From contig NC_134101.1 of NCBI RefSeq assembly GCF_000715075.1, positions 195,134,103-195,198,102 of the forward strand: a stretch of DNA of 64,000 nt, read 5' to 3'. Below are positions 55,157-64,000 of the stretch, piece by piece. The notes under the pieces are model-generated. The model ran no database searches. It worked only from the letters and a program-made list of their open reading frames with translations, and had not been told where the DNA came from. Numbering within the stretch: position 1 is the first letter of the stretch; every line of letters starts with the position of its first letter. The position numbers and the translations under genes are program-made. The DNA is from Nicotiana tabacum. Taxonomy: Eukaryota; Streptophyta; Magnoliopsida; Solanales; Solanaceae.

Positions 55157-56550
55157 ACCAACACCGCCGACCATATAAAGCCTTATAATGAGCCATCTGG
55201 ATACTCGACTGGTAGCTGTTGTTGTAGGCAAACTCTGCTAAAGGCAAAAACGGATCCTACGAGCCTCCAAAGTTAATGACACAAGCTCGGCGCAAATCCT
55301 CTAAAATCTGAATAGTCAGCTCGGACTACCCATCTGTCTGAGGATGAAACGCTGTGCTCAACTCAAACCGTGTGCCCAACTCTTGCTGAACCGCTCTCTA
55401 GAAATGCGAGGTAAACTGCGTACCTCGATCCAAAATGATAGACACGGGCACACCATGAAGACGAACAATCTCTTGGATATAGATCTCAGCTAACCTCTCA
55501 GAAGAATAGGAGACTGCCACAAGAATGAAATGTGCTGACTTAGTCAGCCTATCAACAATAACTCATACTGCATCGAACTTCCTCTAAGTCCGTGTGAGTC
55601 CAACAATGAAGTCCATAGTGATTCACTCCCACTTCCACTCAAGAATCTCAATGTTTTGGAACAAACCACCAGGCCCCTGATGCTCATACTTAACCGGCTG
55701 AGAATTCAAACACTGAGCCACATATGCAACGATATCCTTCTTCATTCTCTGCCACCAGTAATGTTTCCGCAAATCCTAATACATCTTCGCGATGCTCGGA
55801 TGAATAGAGTACCAGGAGCTGTGGGCCTCCTCTAAAATCAACTCTCATAGTCCATCCACATTAGGCACACAAACTCGACCCTGCAATCTCAAAACTCTAT
55901 CATCACCTATGGTAACCTGCTTGGCACCTTCGTGCTGTATCGTGTCTTTCAGGACACACAAATGAGGATCATCATACTACCGATCTCCAATACACTCCAA
56001 TAATGAAGAACGAGAAACAGTGCAAGCTAACATACGACGGGGCTCAGAAACATCCAATCTCACAAACTGATTGGCCAAAGCCTGAACATCCAAAGCAAGC
56101 GGCTTCTCACTGATCGGAATATAAGCAAGACTGTCCATACTGGATGACTTTCTACTCAAAGCATCAGCCACCACATTGGCCTTTCCTGGATGATATAGGA
56201 TGGTGATATCATAGTCTTTCAACAAATCCAACCACCTTCTTTGCCTCAAATTCAACTCATTTTTCTTGAACAAATACTGCAGACTTTTGTGACCCGTGAA
56301 CACCTCATATGCCACGCCATACAGATAATGCCTCCAAATCTTCAACGCGTGAGCAATGGATGCCAACTGTCGTGAAGCATAGGCAATGACCTTGCCATCC
56401 TGCATCAATACCGCACCAAGTCCAATACGAGATGCATCCCAATAAACCATATAATGCCCTGAACCTATGGTCAAAACCAACACCGGTGCCGTAGTCAGAG
56501 CTGTATTGAGCTTCTGAAAGCTCGCCTCACACTCGTCTGACCATCTGAAC
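55157..56550 (-). pseudogene. Gypsy-4 RNase H and integrase
   Basis: RNase H (plus 55977-56483 and upstream) with [15 protein letters not shown] and [16 protein letters not shown]. It has an in-frame loss of about 13 residues after YASRQL that removes the catalytic Glu, and TDH is changed to TGH. Integrase follows in broken frames: KMY, a TAG, DLRKHYWWQRMKK, the core, then AEFAYNNSYQSSIQ and YGRRCW at the V2 border. Not functional. Confidence 0.85.
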
Positions 56551-57240
56551 TGGGAACCCTTCTGGGTCTACCTGGTCATCGGGGCTGTAATAGATGAAAA
56601 CCCCTCCACAAACTGACAATAGTAGCCTGCCAATCCAAAAAAACTCCGGATCTCTATAGCTGATGCTGGTCTAGGCCAGTTCTTGACTACCTCAATCTTC
56701 TTCGCATCAACCTGAATACCCTCTGTTGATACAACATGACCCAGGAATGCAACTAAAATCAACTAGAACTCACACTTTGAAAACTTAGCATACAACTGAC
56801 TATCCCTCAAAGTCTGAAGAACCACTCTAAGATGTTGCTCGTGCTCTTCCTGGCTGCGGGAATATATCAGAATATCATCAATGAAGACTATCACGAATGA
56901 ATCCAAGTAAGGCCTAAATACTCCGTTCATCAAATCCATAAAAGCTAATGGGGCATTGTCAACCCGAATGACATCACCAAAAACTCATAATGCCCATACC
57001 GAGTGCAAAAAGCTATCTTAGAGACATCGGATGACCTAATCCTCAACTTATAGTAGCTAGATCTCAAGTCAATCTTCGAGAATACCTTGGCACCCAGAAG
57101 CTGATCAAACAAATCGTCAATCCTCGGCAATGGGTACTTATTCTTGATTGTAACCTTGTTCAACTATTTGTAATCAATACACATTCTCATCAATCCGTCC
57201 TTCTTCTTAACAAACAACACTGGCGCACCCCAAGGCAAAA
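56551..57240 (-). pseudogene. Gypsy-4 reverse transcriptase
   Basis: RT in three frames: [47 protein letters not shown] followed by a frameshift, the [19 protein letters not shown] catalytic region near 56870-56890, then FLGHVVSTEGIQVDAKK and EIRSFFGLAGYYCQFVEG. Stops near 57166 and 56573. Confidence 0.85.
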
Positions 57241-57982
57241 TACTAGGTCTAATGAAACCATTTTTAAGCAAGTCTTGCAATTTCCCCTTTAACTCTTTCA
57301 ACTCAGGAGGGGCCATATGATACGGCAGGATAGAAATGGGCTTGGTGCCCGGAGCCAAATCAATGTAAAAGTCAATATCCCTGTCGGCTGACATACCCGA
57401 CAGGTCTGAAGGGAATACCTCAGGAAACTCATGAACAATGGGTACAGAATCAATAGAAGAAACCTCAACACTAAAATCACGAACATAGGCCAAATAGGCC
57501 AAACACCCCTTCTCAACCATATGCCGAGCCTTCATATAAGAGATAACACTACGGGTAGAATGACTAGGAGTCCCTTTCCACTCTAAACAAGGTAAACCCA
57601 GTAAGGCTAATGTCACAGCCTTGGCATGACAGTCCAAGATAGTGTGATAAGGTGATAACCAGTCCATCCCTAATATGACATCGAAATCAACCATGTCTAG
57701 AAAAAGCAAATCTACACGAGTCTCAGGACCACCTATGACAACTATACAAGAGCGATGGACTTGATCTACCACAATAAAATCACCCACCGGTGTAGACACA
57801 TAAACAGAAGCACTGGAAGAATCACTAGGCATGACCAGATATGGTGCAAAATAAGATGACACTTAGGAGTATGTAGACCCTAGATCAAATAAAACCGAAA
57901 CATCTCTGCCACAAACCAGAATAGTACCTGTGATAACTGTATCAGAAGCCTCAGCCTTAGGCATGGCTGGAAGAGCATAACA
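57164..57982 (-). pseudogene. Gypsy-4 protease and RT N-terminus
   Basis: Protease with VLFDLGSTYS, a stop at 57865-57867, then [31 protein letters not shown] and a linker to RT ([31 protein letters not shown]). The active-site Asp is kept but Pro/Ser after it is Leu, as in gypsy-2. Confidence 0.85.
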
Positions 57983-58371
57983 TCAGGGCTGGGCCCTACC
58001 ACCTTGGACTACATCTCTAGGACGATATGTAGCTGGCTGGCCTCCACCTCTAGCGGCCTGAGATCCACATCTAGCACCTCTACCTCCACCTATAGCACCT
58101 CTACCCCCACATCTAGCTAGCTGGGCAGGCTGTGGAACACCTGGTGCATGAACCATAGCGGGGGAACGCTGCTGTTGCGACTGAGTACCAACCAATCTCG
58201 GACAAGCCCTCCTAATATGACTATAGTTACCACACTCAAAACATCCACCTAAATGATGTGGCTGAGGAAACTGAGACTGACCCTGGCGACATGAATGATC
58301 ACCCCGAAAACTCTGGAGCGGCAATGCACTGATAGGAGCTGGTGGTGCACTGTAGGGCTGTTGATCAGTGA
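57983..58371 (-). pseudogene. Gypsy-4 Gag C-terminus
   Basis: Gag end with Gln/Pro-rich sequence, a CCHC knuckle CFECGNYSHIRRAC near 58190-58235, and a Gly/Arg-rich tail (RCGGRGAIGGGRGARCG). It is cut at 58371 by the Ogre-type LTR; the N-terminal part is not in the window. Confidence 0.85.
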
Positions 58372-59539
58372 TGATACCCAATTTTTTCTGTATATTTTTA
58401 TATGCAAAATACTTTCAAAATAGCATATATATGCATATGTAAGTATGTCCCAAGGTTTTAATATTTTTCTCTTAATTTTTAAGGATTTTTCAAATCAATT
58501 TATTGCCCTATTTTAGCAAGAAAAACCCAATAATTATTCCCAACATTATCATTTTGGTGATTCATTTATTGGATTCTCATATTTATACTACAATATATCT
58601 AATATAATTTTTTGCATATTTTTTACAAATTTATTTTGTCATTTTTAAATCTAATTTGCATATAATTGCAATATTGGTCTCTTTTAAGATTTAATTGTAT
58701 TTATATTTATAAAATTAACTTCAGTATTTTTAATCTGATAATTATGTATTATTAATCATTTTAGTGCTTTTATTTTATTTTTGGAAATCATTTTACTGTT
58801 TTCTATAAAATAAATTAGGAACAAATGGCTATTTAAATGATAGCCCATTTGTATTTCAATTTTGGCTGGATTTGAACCCCTAATTAAACCCAATCTCAAA
58901 CCCAATTACCCAGCCCAAAGCCTAAATCTACTCGACCCACAATCCGTTTGAATAACCCGCCCGGATCCCCATTCAATCCAGGTCGTTGATCAAAATGATC
59001 AACGACCACCATTTAACCTTTCCTAAATTAATCCTGACCTACCCCCCAAACCCTAGTCATTTGCACCTGTAGCCGCCTTCAAACTCCCTCCTCTCTCAGT
59101 TCTCTATCAACTTCCCTCAAACCCTAGCCACCTCCCTACGCTTCCACCTTAAAATCGTTAGAATCCATGGCTTCCAAGGCCATTAAAACCCTATACCGGC
59201 CTTCTATAACTCCTACACTCTTGGTACCTATAGTTTCAAGGCCTAACCATGAAGAAGCTTGGTCCAGACCTCGGATGCTTTCAGTGCTATGGCTATCTCC
59301 GACCATTTTCGACCTTGTTCCGGCCAGCTATGGTTATTCGAGCTTGATCTCGACCTCTCCTGCATAGATCGATGATTTCCAAGCCTTTCTCACCCTCTGG
59401 GTTTCTTCTGAAACCTTAACCTTCGAGGTTTTTCTGATTCTTTTAGATCCATTGTAGATCTGTGCTTACCCTAAGCTTTCAAACGTTTTCTCAAAGTTTC
59501 TTTCAATACTCTGCTTTCAAAACTTTTATCTTTTACGAT

Positions 59540-59745
59540 CTAGGGTTTTGCTGAGTTGTTTAGAAGTTTCTTTGATCTTTAGCATGTTCTACTATGTTTC
59601 TTATGTTGATTCTTCTACCATGTTTCTTATGTTGCTCCCTAATGTATTTCTTATGTTCTTCTGTATTTCTTATGTTGATTCTTCTACCATGCTTCTTATG
59701 TTGCTTCCCTACCGTGTTTCTTATGTTCTTCTACTGGAATACACA
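59540..59745 (+). repeat. Degenerate TTTCTTATGTT repeat
   Basis: Six TTTCTTATGTT-like cores alternate with GATTCTTCTACCATG and similar spacers. The hydrophobic open frames across it are a product of the repeat. Confidence 0.7.
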
Positions 59746-61629
59746 TACTAAGAGTCTTAGTTCCCTTTTTGGGATTTTTGAACTAATTTAATTAGTATTG
59801 CTGCCTGATTTACTCGTCCTTTCATCTTTACGCTAGATTGATGGTAAAACCCTAAAATTTAGGATTCATTCGAGTTTTCAGACCATTTTCTATATGATTT
59901 GCTTGTTCTTTATCTCTGAACTTGTTCGATTTCAAAAACCTAAACTTCTTTGGACCTAGTCGAGTTTCTGAAGTTGTTTCATCTACTGCTCGATTGAGTT
60001 TCGAAATCTTTGTTTCGACTTTTGTTTCTTTATATGATTATAGTTCCCTACTAAACTCTTCTAAGGTCTTTCTACTGGACCCTCTGCATGTTATTTAATA
60101 CTCTCTCTCTTGCTGAGTTACTATGTGACTACCATGCTCCTATAGTTCATTGATTTTGCAATTGCATGACACCTTTCTTTGTCCGAAATTCAGCCTCACA
60201 TGTCTGATACTTGTATACTCTTTATATGTGCTGAACTCCCCTTCTAAAGGGCTTTCAAATTTTGATTAGTTTTAGACTTCCTTCTATATAAGTTTGATTG
60301 ATTTTTTTCCTTGTTTGCTAATTTCCCTGTGACTCGATTTAAGTTAAAGGTTTTCCTTAGCTTCTCTGACCTGGTTCATTTATGGACTAATACTTACATA
60401 ATCTCTAACCCCTTGATTTACTGCATACTGGGTGATCCTTACCTTATTTGTTTTAACTGCGTATTTCAAAATCCTTCCCTTAATTAAAACCCCTATGTAT
60501 TTACCCCTAATTGCCTACTTTGCACAAGATGTTTACTTGATTCCTTTCCCTGAATAGCTTTTACCGTTTAAGTCTGAATTCCTTGATTAAAAGAAGTCTT
60601 TTATTGATTGATTTTAATTGATATTCAGTTCCTTAATTGTTTTATTACCTTGTTTCTTCCTGTTCTTCACACTATAAATACTTGCTCTTCATTGATGCCA
60701 ACAAGGATCACTGATAGTCTTTTTAAACATACACTTGCACTCGAAAGAAAATATTCTTTCTTGTTGCTTGTATTGTGGCCTATTTACAAGACCTACTGCT
60801 TACTTTTCTTTACTTGCTTCTTTGAAAACTGGTATGTCCTGATTTAAGCTTTTAGCATCACAACAATGTGTTTATTTACTACTTTTGTATCTCTATCTGC
60901 TTACTACTTCTGTATGTTTCAACACTACTGATCTCTTTCTGCCTGTTCTAGTATGAATCCTAAACCTCCGTCCCCCTATGTGTTTAAGCTATGGTTTGAG
61001 GCATGTCAAGACTACAAGTTATTGTCCATGAATCAAACTCGATCCCTTGGGATCCTAGCCTCTAAATAGTGTGTTCTAGCATGTTTGAGAGTATGCTAGC
61101 ATCCTCCATTGCTGAGCATGCTTGAAGCCTGTCCTGGCCTAAGCAATAGGCTCTTCATAATTTCCCTACCCCCCTGAACTCCCTATGTGTGTTTATTAGT
61201 AGCTGGTTTCCTCTCCTTTCCCCTTTAGTAATCTATTCTGCACTTGCACACTTTCTTAGTCTTTAAGTTATGCCCCTCTTGTGAGCCTTGCCTTTGGACC
61301 CTTTGAGTTCCCTCTGAACTTGGACACTTGAGGGCTGGCCCTTCCACACTACATTTGTCCTAATCTGATTATAAATTTGGGTGTGAGTATTGTCCGGAGT
61401 CCCTTTGAGGCTTTTAGGGAGATTTGACACACTCAAATGGGAGAAAGGCTTTGTATCATATCCCTTGGAGTTGGTTTACCTCATATTTCAGACATGAAGT
61501 TTGAATCAGGCTCTCCTTTGGTTGTACTTTTATTTATATTTTCTGATATATTGTTTTTACTTTATTCCGAGCTGTAATAATTTGTAATAAACTCTTGGGG
61601 ATAGATAGTGAAATAGGGAGGGATAACTA

Positions 61630-62330
61630 TGTATGCAAAGGGTAGATATCATGCCTATAGGTATTTCTGAATTCCGCATTTCTCACATAGATATCATGCC
61701 TATAGGTATTTCTGAATTCTGCATTGTCACATAGATATCATGCCTATTGGTGTCTCTGAATTCCGCATTTCTCACATAAATGCCATGTCTATAGGAATTT
61801 TGAATATGAATATAGAAATCATGCCTATAGGTGTTTGGAAATCTGTACATGCAAATTCATATAGAAATCATGCCTATAGCTCCTTCTAAATTTTTTATAT
61901 CCTACATTCATATAGAAATCGTGATCGTAGGACTATATTCATATAGAAATCATGCCTACAGGATTGTCTAAATCTGCACGTTCAATTGCACCTAGATATC
62001 ATGTCCATGGGTCTTAAACAAAACTCAGCATCTAGATATCATGTTCATAGGTTTAAAACGAGTCTTCTACATTTTTTATATCATGTCTACAAGGTTCAAA
62101 ATCAACTATGCGTAGAAAGCATGTCTGTAAGAATTCCTAATCGAATCTGAATCGCTTCATTCACGTCTAGAGCTAAAACTAGTAATAACGAGTATCATCT
62201 GTGGCAGAACTTGTTACCTTCGTAAAAACTTGCTCTCTTTAATAATCTTACAACCTTTTTTAACTAGTACTTGTTCAGTTTATTATTGCTTTCTGAATTC
62301 AGTAGATACCATGTCTATAGGATCCTTGTC
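61630..62330 (+). repeat. Decaying tandem repeat in the Ogre-type LTR
   Basis: The core ATCATGCCTATAGG recurs about a dozen times. The first units are about 45 bp and similar (GATATCATGCCTATAGGTAT); later units vary in length and sequence. Confidence 0.8.
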
Positions 62331-63278
62331 CAACACTTAGGCAAGCCTTAGGGCGAAGTTATAAACGGACTCTGTGCTATTAACTACAACTAGCAGACAT
62401 GCCTGATTCGGGCTTCTTATCTAAATTATGTAATAAATTAGTCTGCCTCAACCTTTAAGTTCTTAATCAGACCATAAACAGTATGTGAAAGTCATGCTAA
62501 TTATGTGCTTTCTTTGTTCAAGGAGGTATATCTGAGCCTTTTACTTGTTATGTGCTTTTCCCCAACTTGTTATACATCTTTTGTGTGTCGCCTTAGAATT
62601 TTGCCTTTGAAACTACAATTAAGCCTAATATCCCTCCCATTTAGGATTAGTAGTCCTAAATGCCCCTAGGACTGATAGGATTGGGACGGGTAATAGCATG
62701 CAATAAGTAAACGAGACCATTCCGTGCTTTAATACCTTAACGGGTGGGAATGGGTAGATATGGATATGATGACCACGTGATAATGTCACGTGTAGCCCCT
62801 CATTGAGGAGTGATTACCGGACATTGTGTGGGGTGATCCATATTATTAATAAACCTAGGACCCCCCCCCCCCCTCTTCCCTTTGTTTCTCTGTTTCTTCT
62901 AAAGATTTCAAACTATTTCTTTTAAGAAAATCAGCTTCCTTTTAATTCTTTCCAATTTTGTTTGTAACCATTGTGTGAAAATCCCCTCTTATTTGAAGTT
63001 TTATTTCCCACATGTTATTTGCACCTAAATTCACAACAATAGTCTGGCCGGGAACCACACTAGTGGATCCTGAGGGGTGTCTAACACCTTCCCCTTGGGA
63101 TAATTTCAAGCCCTTACCCCAATCTCTGGTTACTCAAATCAAACCTTCTTGGTGTCCTAATGCACCTTAATCATTAGGTGGCGACTCTTAGATTCAAACC
63201 CAAATTCCCAAAAGGGAATGAGTTGTCCTCCCAAATGTCATAAACACGGTTTCGCGAGAAAACGGGGGCGCGACAGCA

Positions 63279-63296
63279 TGGCGACTCTGCTGGGGA
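63279..63296 (+). promoter_or_regulatory. Ogre-type primer-binding site
   Basis: TGGCGACTCTGCTGGGGA just after the LTR, a primer site of the kind used by Ogre/Tat elements (tRNA-Arg is reported for Ogre). Confidence 0.7.
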
Positions 63297-64000
63297 TATT
63301 TTAGGCTTTTACCATTTTAGACTATTATTGTGCCTTGACATTTTCTTTATATGCCTTTATTTGTTTAATACCTTCAAGCATTCAATTCCCATATTCAACT
63401 ACAAATCTGACTTGTCTTTTGTTTCTTTCCTTTATTTCTTTTACTGCTTTTTCTTTATTACTGCTTTAAATTATGAAGAAGTGTTGTATTTACTGCTTTC
63501 TCAACGTGCAAATACATGACAACCTGCTTTAGTTATTGCATAAACATGTTTTCAACATCATATTCCACTCGTGCCGAACAAAATACCATAGCAACGCTTA
63601 TAATGAGTGGTTGTGCTCTTCCAATTTTTCACCCCTAAATCCAGCAAAGGCATATTTGCGGTAAAACCAGTCGATCAACGGTGTAGTCGACGATTCCCGC
63701 GCCTTTCCCTCTTGAGTTGCCCGCTCAAGGGTACCAATCTAAAACCCTATAGAAATCTTACTCTGTTTAATTGTGCATGCATCATGGTCAAACCTAGCCG
63801 AGTCAGTTATGTTGTCCGCATAATGACTCTTGAAGATAGCCTTGTCCAAAGTCCACTTGGTTTCCCTAAAACCCAAATGGACGCTACCACTTTTTGTGCA
63901 TTTATTTGGAGAACTAAATGTTTTATGCCAATTATTGATATTTAATATCGAGTCTGGTGGGGGTAAGGACCTAACCCTTTTGTCTTGCAGAAATATGAGG
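63297..64000 (+). other. Ogre-type leader, running off the window
   Basis: Non-coding leader after the primer site. The open frame of 112 codons at 63607-63945 has no recognised domain. Near the end a pyrimidine stretch with TTTTGTCTTGCAG precedes AAATATGAGG, which looks like a 3' splice site. The coding region would lie beyond 64000. Confidence 0.5.

Larger units (their letters stand above)
44716..58371 (-). mobile_element. Gypsy-4: chromodomain Ty3/gypsy element, interrupted
   Basis: Minus-strand element with a truncated 3' LTR (LTR-B family, 44716-47276), internal region 47277-47735 and 55157-58371, split by the V2 pararetrovirus. At its 5' side it is cut within Gag by the Ogre-type LTR. 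About 180-200 bp of integrase sequence expected between KLRVSPMKG (left) and YGRRCW (right) is missing at the V2 insertion. The right part of the element lies outside the window. Confidence 0.85.
58372..63275 (+). mobile_element. Ogre/Tat-type 5' LTR
   Basis: A 4904-bp LTR from TGATACCCAA to GGGCGCGACA, three bases before a primer site typical of Ogre/Tat elements. The first 0.5 kb is strongly AT-rich; degenerate repeats lie at 59540-59745 and 61630-62330; a run of about 15 C lies near 62862. The size fits Ogre elements, which have LTRs up to 5-6 kb. No gene is supported inside it. The partner LTR and target duplication are outside the window. Confidence 0.78.

Noticed and set aside
59167..59367. 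Small frame starting MASKAIKTLYRP in the Ogre-type LTR
   Set aside because: Only 66 codons, no domain, inside an LTR; no support as a gene.
62860..62876. Run of about 15 C
   Set aside because: Homopolymer inside an LTR; its length may be unreliable and no function can be inferred.
63607..63945. 112-codon frame in the Ogre-type leader
   Set aside because: No recognised domain, and the known first ORF of Ogre elements cannot be confirmed from this part alone.

Overview
This window is repeat-filled plant nuclear DNA with no recognisable host gene, tRNA or rRNA. The element types suggest a eudicot, most likely a solanaceous genome of the tobacco kind: chromodomain Ty3/gypsy elements with about 2.8-2.9 kb LTRs, a Sirevirus-type Ty1/copia element, an Ogre/Tat-type LTR, and two different endogenous pararetroviruses (Caulimoviridae). 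The taxon is an inference, not something read from a marker gene. Nearly every coding region is broken by stops and frameshifts, so the window reads as old heterochromatin.

Layout. 1-1782: scrambled fragments of pararetrovirus V1 (RNase H, promoter/leader, coat fragment, reverse transcriptase, then the same RT inverted). 1783-4806: 5' end of an antisense gypsy element (gypsy-1). 4807-16139: a sense gypsy LTR of a second family (LTR-B) split by an antisense Sirevirus copia at 5527-15734 (TSD AGGTT). 16144-28312: V1 RT/RNase H, ORF2 and promoter/leader with the tRNA-Met primer site; ORF2 is split by gypsy-2 at 17261-26503. 28358-44085: three tandem copies of the V1 movement-protein region, then the coat domain; copy 2 holds antisense gypsy-3 at 30675-41034 (TSD TTTTC). 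44090-44715: an inverted V1 linker and protease. 44716-58371: antisense gypsy-4, interrupted at 47736-55156 by a second pararetrovirus, V2. 58372-64000: 5' LTR, primer site and leader of an Ogre/Tat-type element that inserted into the gypsy-4 gag and runs off the window.

How it fits together. V1 has the gene order movement protein, coat protein, protease, RT, RNase H, then a separate ORF2 and one promoter/leader; this resembles petuviruses and florendoviruses. V2 is one nearly complete genome equivalent of about 7.1 kb with a 277-bp terminal redundancy. Its right end stops at the minus-strand primer site, it has no integrase, and about 0.2 kb of target is missing, so it looks like an integrated viral genome and not an LTR retrotransposon.

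Relative ages from nesting: the V1 array is oldest; LTR-B, gypsy-2 and gypsy-3 went into V1; gypsy-1 and the copia went into LTR-B; V2 and the Ogre went into gypsy-4. The points most worth following are the V2 integrant, an aromatic-rich region downstream of RNase H that V1 and V2 may share, the V1 movement-protein array and RT hairpin, and an amber codon at the same site in three gypsy copies.
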